Assembly: GCA_012520315.1 (NCBI GenBank)
Contig: JAAYOM010000081.1
Location: 1 to 33,203 of the forward strand
Source: Bacillota bacterium
GTDB taxonomy: Bacteria > Bacillota > Limnochordia > Darwinibacteriales > Darwinibacteriaceae
Direction: 5' to 3'
Length of the DNA stretch: 33,203 nt
The translations under genes were made by a program, and so were the position numbers. Positions 7,213 through 14,668 of the stretch are shown here, piece after piece (position 1 is the first letter of the stretch; the number at the start of each line of letters is the position of its first letter). The notes beneath the pieces were generated by a model that saw nothing but the letters and a program-made list of their open reading frames with translations, ran no database searches and was not told the origin of the DNA.

Positions 7213-8124
7213 TTATCTGTGAAAGGGATCCGAAATTAAGATCCGCCCCGCCTCTGCATCACTTAAGCCTGCATACAGCCAGGCTGTCCCGTCATTTAGC
7301 CTGACCAGGCCGCCGCTGAAGATCACATCCTGCAAATCTGGGCGTTTGCTGTCACCGCTGGGAAAATCACCCCGGACACCAATGATCTGCATGGGGCCGG
7401 GCACTTGCCGAAGGGGATCAAATTTGAAGGCTACGGCGTAGTAATGCCGATTGCCCGCTTCATCAAAGCGGGCAATATGCCCTAAAACACCTAGGCTGCC
7501 ATCTGCCAGCACATGCACTTCGTTTGCCCCTCCCCATTCGTCCGGAACAAACTGTTCTAACAGGGCAGCTTGGCTCATCGTTTCAGGATTCAGCTCAGCC
7601 AAGCTGCCAAGGTGCAGATAACCTATGGTGCCTCGCCCGCCCACATCTCCCTGGGGACGGGTAAATACCGCTATGGACCCGTCAGGCAGTTCGGCCAGGC
7701 GGATATCTTTCATGCCCTCCGGTCCGGTGGCAAAGTGCTCCAGACTAGCCAAATCGGTGCCGCGATAGAACTTCGTTCGCCAGCCTAAGGCACCTTTAAG
7801 CGTAGGATGGGGGAAAATTTCTACACCGCCAAAGATAAGTTCCCCTTGGATACGTGTCCAAAAGGGATCCTGCAAACGAAATTGGGGAAGATCGGAATCG
7901 AGCTGCCACACCTCTCCCTGCTGCCGGAAAAACATCACCTGGGAATCTTCGGAGCTGCGGGGCTCTACCCGGGCAGGGACAACTAACTCATCCCCATCCC
8001 GTAGAGGGGCTGCGATGTTATAGACATCCTGACCTTCTGTTCCGCAAAATCTAAGCTTCTCTGACTTATAGATCTTTCGCTGCTCTGCATAGTGCTCTAA
8101 AAGCTGTGCACAGGTCTGTCTCAC
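7213..8124 (-). CDS. DUF1861 family protein, GH130-like propeller
   Basis: I use the GTG at 8124, with GGAGGTG four bases upstream, rather than a TTG at 8139. The 303-residue product matches what I know of DUF1861 (MTP-1 family): PFWTRIQGELIFGGVEIFPH, KDIRLAELPDGSIAVFTRPQG, GGRGTIGYLHL and a late DVIFSGGLVRL. There is no signal peptide. The repeated strand-turn pattern and acidic loops suggest a beta-propeller related to GH130/GH43-like folds. It opens the operon with LacI and GH130, so a role in cutting, sensing or binding the same glycan is reasonable. No activity is assigned with confidence. Confidence 0.8.
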   Translation of the reverse strand: MRQTCAQLLEHYAEQRKIYKSEKLRFCGTEGQDVYNIAAPLRDGDELVVPARVEPRSSEDSQVMFFRQQGEVWQLDSDLPQFRLQDPFWTRIQGELIFGGVEIFPHPTLKGALGWRTKFYRGTDLASLEHFATGPEGMKDIRLAELPDGSIAVFTRPQGDVGGRGTIGYLHLGSLAELNPETMSQAALLEQFVPDEWGGANEVHVLADGSLGVLGHIARFDEAGNRHYYAVAFKFDPLRQVPGPMQIIGVRGDFPSGDSKRPDLQDVIFSGGLVRLNDGTAWLYAGLSDAEAGRILISDPFHR

Positions 8125-8142
8125 TTGGCACCTCCGCAAGGT

Positions 8143-8166
8143 ATTTGCGCGTATTGCGCATTTTGT
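8143..8166. promoter_or_regulatory. Promoter-proximal TTGCGC box pair, candidate LacI operator
   Basis: Two TTGCGC boxes lie nine bases apart, at 8145 and 8154, between the candidate -10 box and the DUF1861 start. The second belongs to a 14-base sequence, ATTGCGCATTTTGT (8153-8166), repeated exactly at 8255-8268. TGCGCA is palindromic with a central CpG, as LacI-family sites usually are. Confidence 0.5.
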
Positions 8167-8195
8167 ACAAGCACATCATATCATTTAACGATAGT

Positions 8196-8201
8196 ATTAT
8201 A
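8196..8201 (-). promoter_or_regulatory. Candidate -10 box for the DUF1861 operon
   Basis: The minus strand reads TATAAT here, a perfect -10 hexamer, about 70 bases upstream of the GTG start. No good -35 hexamer is found at the right distance, so an activator or a weak promoter is possible. It sits between the two TTGCGC box pairs. Confidence 0.35.
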
Positions 8202-8247
8202 TCTTTCTACAGCAATCTATTTTTCCCTGCCCTAGGCCATCTAGTTT

Positions 8248-8313
8248 CTATCTAATTGCGCATTTTGTTTTGCATTTGCGCATAACCCGTGCAAACTTCA
8301 GCCCGTCTTTCAT
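8248..8313 (-). CDS. 21-codon small ORF with a strong ribosome binding site
   Basis: On the minus strand GGAGGT stands three bases before an ATG at 8313. The frame runs for 21 codons, beginning MKDGLKFARVMRK, to a TAG at 8248. The peptide is short, basic (several Lys and Arg) and has two Cys. It lies upstream of the DUF1861 operon, and its 3' half covers the distal TTGCGC boxes. It may be a leader peptide or a small protein. The chance of a fortuitous start is real, and no relative is known to me. Confidence 0.4.
   Translation of the reverse strand: MKDGLKFARVMRKCKTKCAIR
8254..8283. promoter_or_regulatory. Promoter-distal TTGCGC box pair, candidate upstream LacI operator
   Basis: Two TGCGCA palindromes at 8257-8262 and 8277-8282 are exactly 20 bases apart centre to centre. 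The first is in the exact 14-base repeat shared with 8153-8166, 102 bases away. Pairs of sites on both sides of a promoter are typical where a tetrameric LacI-type repressor makes a DNA loop. Confidence 0.5.
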
Positions 8314-8383
8314 GGTACCTCCATGCAAAAGCAGTTTTGATGTAACCAATAGTCTATAGGTTTTGCCTGGGAACGCAAGCACG

Positions 8384-8439
8384 AAAAAAAGGAAGCATTG
8401 TCTGGTGCCAGAGTTAAACTCTAGACCGACAAAGCTTCC
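8384..8439 (-). terminator. Long hairpin terminator ending the sugar operon
   Basis: The minus strand forms GGAAGC/GCTTCC, then a one-base internal loop, then TTGTC/GACAA, with a smaller AGAGT/ACTCT hairpin at the tip. Seven T follow at once. It lies 27 bases past the stop of the SIS gene and marks the end of the long sugar operon. The rest of the 342-base gap between the SIS gene and the DUF1861 start holds the small ORF and TTGCGC boxes listed separately. Confidence 0.9.
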
Positions 8440-8466
8440 TGTGTTCAGTGTAAGTGTCAGTTGGCC

Positions 8467-9066
8467 TTACTTGGGTTCAGTCTTGCTCAGCAAAGCCCCT
8501 AAACTGCCGCCAGGATGATAGCGGTGAAAATCGGCAGGCCCAAAACCCTTCAGCTGCGATAATGTAATCGCCAGGGCATCGCCAATTACCAGGGTCAACA
8601 CTGCACTTGTTGTGGGGGCCAAGTTGAGATGATCCGCCTCCCTTTCATACTTATAGGCAAGGGAAACATCACAGGCCCTAGCAATCGTTGACTCGTGGTT
8701 TCTGGTGATGGACATTTTCTTGCAGCCGATCTGTTCCAAAATAGGCAGCATGCCCAGCACTTCGCTTGTTTCGCCGCTGTTGGAAACCAAGATTACTACA
8801 TCATCTTTGCCAATCATGCCCGAATCACCGTGTACGCCTTCGGTGGCATGGACAAAGAAGGCGGGCGTGCCTGTACTGGCAAAGGAAGCTGCCATTTTCT
8901 TGCCGATGATGCCAGACTTGCCCACTCCGGTAATGACCACCTTGCCTTGGCAGCTCTTAAGAAGTTCAATTGCGGCAACATAGTCGTCGTCAATTTGACC
9001 GAGCAGGGCCTGCACAGCCTGGGCTTCAACTGTCATAGCTTCTTTTAGCAATTGTTTTACATCCAT
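8467..9066 (-). CDS. KpsF/GutQ-like SIS sugar-phosphate isomerase without CBS domains
   Basis: The ATG at 9066 has GGAGG ten bases upstream, inside the end of the previous gene; only one base separates it from that stop. The 199-residue protein is a single SIS domain: GVGKSG at 47-52, FVHATEGVHGDSGMI, SNSGET at 95-100, LAPTTSAVLTLVIGDALAI, and HPGGSLG near the end. These are the marks of D-arabinose-5-phosphate isomerases (A5P to ribulose-5-P). KpsF and GutQ carry two CBS domains after this and are about 320 residues; here they are absent. CBS-less A5P isomerases are known, including one from Clostridium tetani. Placement at the end of a pentose operon, right after a kinase, argues for catabolism rather than Kdo synthesis. 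Confidence 0.85.
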   Translation of the reverse strand: MDVKQLLKEAMTVEAQAVQALLGQIDDDYVAAIELLKSCQGKVVITGVGKSGIIGKKMAASFASTGTPAFFVHATEGVHGDSGMIGKDDVVILVSNSGETSEVLGMLPILEQIGCKKMSITRNHESTIARACDVSLAYKYEREADHLNLAPTTSAVLTLVIGDALAITLSQLKGFGPADFHRYHPGGSLGALLSKTEPK

Positions 9067-9067
9067 G

Positions 9068-10000
9068 TTATTTCCTCCCCAACATAAACTGATCAACTTC
9101 ACTTCTGGTCGGCAAAGAAGGTATTGCTCCGGGTCTTGTCACCGCCAAAGCACCTACAGCATTAGCAAAGCGTGCAGCTTCCGCCAGAGACTGACCGCGC
9201 ACAACGGCCAGGGCCAAAGCGCCGTTAAAGGCATCGCCGGCGGCCACTGTATCTACTGCCTGGACAGGAAAGCCCGGCACATACTCTGTGCCTGTTTCCC
9301 CGGCAACCAGGGCGCCCTTATCGCCTAAAGTGACCACAACATTTTTGATACCCTTAGCCTGGAGCGCCTGCGCGGCTTTGCCCGCGGTCTTTGCATCCAC
9401 CACATCAATACCTGATAAGATCTTGGCTTCCGTTTCGTTGGGGGTTAGGTAGGTGACCTTAGCCAGCATTTCATCGGGGAGTTTTTGGGCAGGTGCAGGA
9501 TTTAAGAGCACCGGCACCTGATGCTTATGGGCCAAATTAACGGCCTCGCACACTACATCCAGATTCATCTCGAGCTGCAGCATGACAATGCCGCTTTGGG
9601 CAATGACATCTTCTATTTCCCCAAGCTCCCCCAGGTTATAATTCATGTTAGCCCCAGGCACAACGATAATACGATTATTACCCGCTTCATCAAGGGTAAT
9701 AGAGCCAATCCCGGTCGCGGCCTCTACATCCCGCAAGACATATGCAGAATCGATAGATTCTTCCTCCAATACGGACAAAAAGGCATCCCCAAAGCCATCT
9801 TCCCCTAGTTTGCCCGCCATGGCAACCTTGCCGCCTAAGCGGGCGGCTGCAACCGCCTGGTTCGCACCCTTGCCACCTGGGAACCGGTTAAAGCTCAAAC
9901 CGATGATGGTCTCGCCTTCTTCAGGCACCCGCGGCGTACGCACCACGAGATCCATCATAAAACTTCCGATCACCAGAATCTCTTGTTGCCTTTCCTTCAT
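9068..10000 (-). CDS. PfkB-family sugar kinase, ribokinase type
   Basis: This 310-residue protein has both PfkB signatures: FPGGKGANQAVAAARLG at about 40-56 and the ATP/anion-hole motif DTVAAGDAF near 250-258, with the catalytic Asp in GD. The N-terminal GSFMMDLVVR and NPAP in the middle are typical of ribokinase (ribose to ribose-5-phosphate). Ribokinases bind furanose sugars and some accept D-arabinose. It lies 16 bases after xylulokinase and one base before the SIS isomerase gene. That tight pairing suggests its product is the isomerase's substrate. Specificity cannot be read from sequence, so I give no gene symbol. Confidence 0.9.
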   Translation of the reverse strand: MKERQQEILVIGSFMMDLVVRTPRVPEEGETIIGLSFNRFPGGKGANQAVAAARLGGKVAMAGKLGEDGFGDAFLSVLEEESIDSAYVLRDVEAATGIGSITLDEAGNNRIIVVPGANMNYNLGELGEIEDVIAQSGIVMLQLEMNLDVVCEAVNLAHKHQVPVLLNPAPAQKLPDEMLAKVTYLTPNETEAKILSGIDVVDAKTAGKAAQALQAKGIKNVVVTLGDKGALVAGETGTEYVPGFPVQAVDTVAAGDAFNGALALAVVRGQSLAEAARFANAVGALAVTRPGAIPSLPTRSEVDQFMLGRK

Positions 10001-10016
10001 CGTGTCACATCCCTGT

Positions 10017-11510
10017 TCATGAAAACTTGGCTAGGCTGGCAAAGGAGTGTTTGAGCGCTGGATACAGGTTTTTGTACACCCCATGCAGCTCCCCGTAGAT
10101 TTCCTGCCACTCCTGATTAGGCTCTACAGTACGCTCCACCTTGATCATGGAGTCAGACGCTTCCAATACATTTGCGTAGACGCCTGTGCCTACGCCTGCT
10201 AAAATAGCTGCACCCAAAGCCGGTCCTTCATCTATATTCACTGTTTCAAGGCTTAATCCTGTAATGCTGGCAATAATTTCTTGCCAAAGGGGCGAGCGGG
10301 CCCCACCGCCAAGCACCCTAAGTGAGCTTCCCTGCCAGCCGGCGGAACGAAGCAGTTCAACCGAATCAGCCAGCCCAAAACCAACGCCTTCAAGAACTGC
10401 CCGGATAATTTCACCTTCCCCGTGGGTAGCGCTGAGGCCCACAAAGGAAGCCCTGGCGTTAGCATCTCCATGGGGTGTCCTCTCCCCGCTTAAGTAGGGG
10501 AGAAAGACAAGACCGCGGCTACCTGGCAAAACCGCTGAAGCCTTGCGGGTTAAAGCGTCATAGGACTCGCCCCCAAGCTGCCTGCGCAGCCATCTCAGGG
10601 ACTCTCCCGCCGACAGCATCACACCCATCATATAAAACTCATTGGGCACACAGCTGTTAAACATGTGGACGGTACCGCCTGTAACCAGCCTCGCTTCTTC
10701 CAGATGGGCCAAGACTACACCGCTCGTTCCCAGGCTGACCATGCCCCTGCCGGGGGTGACAACCCCGCAGCCAACAGCACCGCAGGCATTGTCGGCGCCG
10801 CCGCCTACAACGGGTGTCCCCTCCCTAAGGCCTGTGAGATCTGCTGCTTCCTTCGTGATCCTGCCTGCAACTTCCGCCGAACCGACTAGGGGGGGCAATA
10901 TTTTTGCAGATAGACCAAGGCTTTTTAAGACGGGCTCAGACCAGACTTGCCTGCGCACATTCAGCATCAACATACCAGCTGCATCGGAAACTTCCATCGC
11001 CAGGCTGCCACTTAGGCGAAAGCGCACATAGTCCTTAGGCAGCACCAGATGGCGCAGCTGCTCGTAATTCCAAGGCTCATTGTTTCTCAGCCACAAAAGC
11101 TTGGGCAAAGTAAATCCTTCTAAAACGGGATTGCACACCTCTTCAAACAAAACTTCAGAATCAACAGTCTCTTCAATCTGACGGCACTCAGCACTCGTCC
11201 GCACATCGTTCCACAGGATAGCAGGCCTGATCACCTGGTAATTTCGGTCTAGGAAGATGGAGCTGTGCATCTGCCCAGAGAGGCCGATGCCCCGCACCGA
11301 CTCCGGTACAACTCTATACTCCCTTAATACCCGGCGGATCCCTTCTACACTGGCCATCCACATATCTGAAGGTTCCTGTTCAGACCAGCCTGGGCGGGGC
11401 GAGGTAAGGGGATACTCCACATTGACACTGCCCACTACTTCGCCAGTTGCCTGCAGGAGTAAGGCTTTCACCGCTGAAGTGCCAATATCAAGTCCTAATA
11501 GGTATTCCAC
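10017..11510 (-). CDS. xylB: Xylulokinase
   Basis: The 497-residue FGGY kinase starts with GTG at 11510, with GGAGGT six bases upstream. The N-terminus YLLGLDIGTSAVKALLL is the phosphate-binding loop, followed by GLSGQMHSSIFLD, the xylulokinase form of the substrate loop. PVVGGGADNACGAVGCG holds the catalytic Asp, and the end has LRVLGGGARSPLWQEI and GPALGAAILA. Length fits XylB. It phosphorylates D-xylulose to xylulose-5-phosphate in the cytoplasm. It follows xylA by 15 bases, which strongly supports the assignment, though related ketopentoses could also be substrates. Confidence 0.93.
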   Translation of the reverse strand: MEYLLGLDIGTSAVKALLLQATGEVVGSVNVEYPLTSPRPGWSEQEPSDMWMASVEGIRRVLREYRVVPESVRGIGLSGQMHSSIFLDRNYQVIRPAILWNDVRTSAECRQIEETVDSEVLFEEVCNPVLEGFTLPKLLWLRNNEPWNYEQLRHLVLPKDYVRFRLSGSLAMEVSDAAGMLMLNVRRQVWSEPVLKSLGLSAKILPPLVGSAEVAGRITKEAADLTGLREGTPVVGGGADNACGAVGCGVVTPGRGMVSLGTSGVVLAHLEEARLVTGGTVHMFNSCVPNEFYMMGVMLSAGESLRWLRRQLGGESYDALTRKASAVLPGSRGLVFLPYLSGERTPHGDANARASFVGLSATHGEGEIIRAVLEGVGFGLADSVELLRSAGWQGSSLRVLGGGARSPLWQEIIASITGLSLETVNIDEGPALGAAILAGVGTGVYANVLEASDSMIKVERTVEPNQEWQEIYGELHGVYKNLYPALKHSFASLAKFS

Positions 11511-11525
11511 ACTTCAACCTCCACT

Positions 11526-12845
11526 CTAAGCCTGTAGGATATGGCGATTTAAAATAGATTCCAAAAGCTCCTGGCGACCAGAGGGAAGCGTAATCTGATC
11601 ATGTTCTAAGGCATAGGCGCCAAGCTCTTTTAGACCGACCTGTCCTTTTACGATCTGCTCGCCGACACCCGAAGTATAGCTGGCATAGCGCTCTGCAATA
11701 AACTCTTCCAGTTCACCCGATAGCAAAAGGCTGTGGGCAGCTTCCAAACCCCGGGCAAAGGCATCCATACCTGCAATATGGGCATAGAACAGGTCTACAG
11801 CTTCATGGGATCCCCTGCGCACTTTAGCATCAAAGTTGAGGCCGCCTGGGGCCAAACCGCCGTTTTGCAGAATTTCATACATGGCCAAAGTGGTGGTATA
11901 GATGTTAGTGGGGAACTGATCCGTATCCCAGCCAAGCAGTTTATCTCCCTGATTCGCATCCACACTGCCTAAAACTCCGTTAATTCTGGCCAAACGCAGT
12001 TCGTGCTGGAAGGTGTGGCCGGCTAAAGTGGCATGGTTGGCCTCAATATTGATTTTAAAGTGCTGATCAAGATCATAGGTCTTTAAAAAGCCCACTACAG
12101 TTGCCACATCAAAGTCATACTGATGTTTTGTAGGCTCCTTAGGCTTAGGCTCAATCAAAAACTGGCCAGTAAAGCCGATCTCTTGAGCATAATCCACTGC
12201 CATGTGCAAAAACCGGGCCAAATTGTCCAGTTCCAGTTTTAAATCTGTGTTAAGCAGCGTCTCATAGCCTTCCCGTCCTCCCCAGAACACATAGTTTTCG
12301 CCGCCTAATTCCTTGGTGATCTCCAAGGCCTTCTTTACCCTCGCTGCGGCATAGGCAAAAACATCAGCACTGGGAGAAGTGGCGGCACCATGCATAAAGC
12401 GGGGATGAGAGAACAGATTCGCTGTACCCCACAATAGCTTCTTCCCCGTTTTAGCCATGAGATCTTTCAAAGTTTCAGCGATCTGATCAAGATTGGCTAA
12501 GGTCTCCTTTAATGTGGCACCTTCCGGGGCTGCATCGACATCGTGAAAACAGTAGTAGGGAATCTGCATCTTCTCCATAAACTCAAAGGCAGCACAGGCA
12601 CGGGCCTTGGCTGCTTCCATGGGGTCAGAGAACTGCTCCCAGGGGCGCTGAATCGAAGCTGAACCAAACATATCTACGCCCTGACCGGTAAGGGTGTGCC
12701 AGTAAGCCATGGAAAAGCGCAGATGTTCCTCCATTGTCTTATCCCCAACTACTTTTTGGGGGTCGTAGTAGCTAAATGCCAGTGGATTGCCTGATTTAGG
12801 ACCTTCATATACGATCTTATCTATTTCTGGGAAATATACAGTCAT
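11526..12845 (-). CDS. xylA: Xylose isomerase, class II
   Basis: The 439-residue protein is collinear with class II xylose isomerases. It has the long N-terminal extension [18 protein letters not shown], the catalytic pair His101 and Asp104 in YCFHDVD, and metal and substrate ligands in [16 protein letters not shown] (Glu232, Lys234). The closing parts [13 protein letters not shown] and [12 protein letters not shown] are also typical. It interconverts D-xylose and D-xylulose, and these enzymes also accept D-ribose and some aldohexoses. GGAAGGA precedes the ATG. Spacing to its neighbours is 15-18 bases, inside the long operon. Confidence 0.96.
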   Translation of the reverse strand: MTVYFPEIDKIVYEGPKSGNPLAFSYYDPQKVVGDKTMEEHLRFSMAYWHTLTGQGVDMFGSASIQRPWEQFSDPMEAAKARACAAFEFMEKMQIPYYCFHDVDAAPEGATLKETLANLDQIAETLKDLMAKTGKKLLWGTANLFSHPRFMHGAATSPSADVFAYAAARVKKALEITKELGGENYVFWGGREGYETLLNTDLKLELDNLARFLHMAVDYAQEIGFTGQFLIEPKPKEPTKHQYDFDVATVVGFLKTYDLDQHFKINIEANHATLAGHTFQHELRLARINGVLGSVDANQGDKLLGWDTDQFPTNIYTTTLAMYEILQNGGLAPGGLNFDAKVRRGSHEAVDLFYAHIAGMDAFARGLEAAHSLLLSGELEEFIAERYASYTSGVGEQIVKGQVGLKELGAYALEHDQITLPSGRQELLESILNRHILQA

Positions 12846-12863
12846 AGCTTCCTTCCTTTACAC

Positions 12864-13802
12864 TTATTTCCTGACCTGTTTTAAAAACTTCTCAACATCA
12901 CTGCGGCAGGGGGCAGCGATTGATGTACCCACCTTAGTCACAGATAAAGCCGCGGCGGCTGCAGCAAACCGACAGGCTTCAGCAAGGGGCAGCTTTTCCC
13001 CCAAGGCAACTGCCAGGGCACCGTTGAAGGCATCGCCTGCCCCTGTAGTATCAACGGCATCAACTGCAAAGGCAGGAATGTGCACAGTTTCGTCCTTGGT
13101 AACTGCCAGAGCTCCCAGGCCGCCGAGGGTGATCACAACAGCCCTAGGCCCCCTAGCTAAAAGATGTTTGGCCGCCTGTTCAGCGCTGGCCAGATCTGCG
13201 ATTTCAATTCCGGTAATAATTTGGGCCTCGTCCTCATTTGGCGTGAGGACATCCACATTCGCTAATAATTCATCAGGAAGCGGCCGTCCGGGGGCAGGGT
13301 CTAAAATAACGGGGGTATTTGCTTCCTGCGCCAGCCTGGCGGCATACTCCACCGTCTCCAGGGGTATCTCCAGCTGCATCACAACATAATCGGCCTCTGC
13401 AATCCGCTCTTTGGCCTGCTTGACATCGTCCTTATTCAGGAAGTCATTGGAACCTGGTGCAACTACGATCATGTTTTCCCCGCTGCCATCGTCTACAATA
13501 ATCAAGGCAATCCCGGTGGATACACCTTCCACACGCTTGACACCATCTGTCCCCACTCCCGCTTCGACCAGGGCGTTATAAGCCATGTCGCCAAATTCGT
13601 CTCTGCCTAGTGCTGCAACGATCCCGACCTCGGCCCCAAGCTTGGCGGCGGCAATAGCCTGGTTGGAGCCTTTTCCGCCCGCCCCCATATGAAAGGGTCC
13701 GCCCATCACTGTCTGGCCCGGTTTGGGAAGATGGGGGCTTTTTGACATCAAATCCACCACGAAGCTGCCGATCACACAGATAATCGGTTTTCGATTCTGC
13801 AT
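12864..13802 (-). CDS. Second PfkB-family sugar kinase, ribokinase type
   Basis: The 312-residue protein has AGGKGSNQAIAAAKLGAE in the first third and DTTGAGDAF at about 251-259, the two PfkB signatures. VIGSFVVDLMSKSPHLPKPGQTV at the start and LDPAPGRPLPDELL in the middle match ribokinases. It differs clearly from the other kinase at 9068-10000 and is not a recent copy. AAAGGAGG precedes the ATG. A stem-loop upstream (13835-13858) separates it from the transporter half of the operon, and xylA follows 18 bases later. Two kinases suggest two furanose substrates or one true ribokinase and one with changed specificity. Confidence 0.9.
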   Translation of the reverse strand: MQNRKPIICVIGSFVVDLMSKSPHLPKPGQTVMGGPFHMGAGGKGSNQAIAAAKLGAEVGIVAALGRDEFGDMAYNALVEAGVGTDGVKRVEGVSTGIALIIVDDGSGENMIVVAPGSNDFLNKDDVKQAKERIAEADYVVMQLEIPLETVEYAARLAQEANTPVILDPAPGRPLPDELLANVDVLTPNEDEAQIITGIEIADLASAEQAAKHLLARGPRAVVITLGGLGALAVTKDETVHIPAFAVDAVDTTGAGDAFNGALAVALGEKLPLAEACRFAAAAAALSVTKVGTSIAAPCRSDVEKFLKQVRK

Positions 13803-13834
13803 GCCCCAGCCTCCTTTCTCTGCAAGTTAGAAAT

Positions 13835-13858
13835 GTGGCCCCTACAAGCAGGGGCCAC
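13835..13858 (-). promoter_or_regulatory. Perfect intercistronic stem-loop in the sugar operon
   Basis: Nine-base arms AGTGGCCCCT/AGGGGCCAC-type pair perfectly (GTGGCCCCT with AGGGGCCAC on the plus strand) around a six-base loop. On the minus strand only ATTTCT follows, too poor in T for a strong terminator. It stands between the GATase1-like stop and the PfkB kinase start and could act as an attenuator or as an mRNA processing/stabilising element. Confidence 0.6.
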
Positions 13859-13866
13859 TGTGTAAT

Positions 13867-14619
13867 TTAACGATTAGCCAGCCAGTTTACGAGCTGACTC
13901 CAAAAATGGGGATAGCTTGCCCACTCCGTAAAGGAGAGGGTTCCCCAATGGGGAGAACAGTCGCTGGCAAAGGCGGCCGTCCGGCCCTGGCCAAAACTGC
14001 CCACCGTCAAGAAGGCATCCTCTTCCAAACTGAGGAGAACTTCTGCCCCAGGCTTGGCCGAAAGCTTGTTATAACCTAGGAAGGTTGGCCACTCACTTGG
14101 AATGTCCGAGAGAATCGGATGCTCCCCAGCTTCTACTTTAGGTGTACAGCCTTCCGGCTTTTCCATCCGGTCATCATAACTTAAAATGTTAACCGGCAAA
14201 ATGTCGTCGATCGGTGTGTGGATATAATGGGCCCTGCCTTCAAAACCGGCAAAAGACATATAGCCGCCTACCATCAAAAAGCCGCCGCCCTGATTGACGA
14301 ATTCTTTAATTGCCGCCAGGGGATTGCCTCTGACCTGGCCGCCGATTAAGACATCGGGCGGCAAAAGTAAAGTGTCGGATCCAATATCGCTCAAAATGAC
14401 CACATCATAGTCTTTCAGCCCCTCAATTGTCCTGGGGAACTGCTCAATTGCCTCATGGTTCCGCAAGTAGGTCACACTGTGGCCCATCTGTTCCAGCGCA
14501 TCGATGAGGGGTTTGCCGCCCTCGCCATAGCCGCCGATATTGTAGGCATTAAAGCCCTTGGTGTTAATGCTGTAACTCATCCATGATTCACCAGCAAAAA
14601 GTATCTTCGCCACTTTCAT
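13867..14619 (-). CDS. GATase1-like/ThuA-type protein of sugar operons
   Basis: The 250-residue protein begins KVAKILFAGESWMSYSINTKGF and has DYDVVILSDIGSDTLLLPPD, GGGFLMVGGYMSFAG and HPILSDIP, the pattern of the PF07090 glutamine-amidotransferase-like family. This family has the class I amidotransferase fold, but I see no normal nucleophile elbow with Cys (GYMSF stands where G-x-C-x-G is expected), so amidotransferase activity is unlikely. Such proteins often sit in sugar-use operons beside transporters and kinases, with no settled reaction. It is 49 bases after the second permease gene. Confidence 0.75.
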   Translation of the reverse strand: MKVAKILFAGESWMSYSINTKGFNAYNIGGYGEGGKPLIDALEQMGHSVTYLRNHEAIEQFPRTIEGLKDYDVVILSDIGSDTLLLPPDVLIGGQVRGNPLAAIKEFVNQGGGFLMVGGYMSFAGFEGRAHYIHTPIDDILPVNILSYDDRMEKPEGCTPKVEAGEHPILSDIPSEWPTFLGYNKLSAKPGAEVLLSLEEDAFLTVGSFGQGRTAAFASDCSPHWGTLSFTEWASYPHFWSQLVNWLANR

Positions 14620-14668
14620 TCCCTCTTTCCTCTTGTAGTTTTCTAGTTCCCCAGAGGGGTCAAGCTCC

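Noticed and set aside
8384-8439. T-box or other riboswitch because of its length and internal helices
   Set aside because: It lies after a stop codon, is followed at once by seven T, and lacks a T-box sequence. A terminator explains it.
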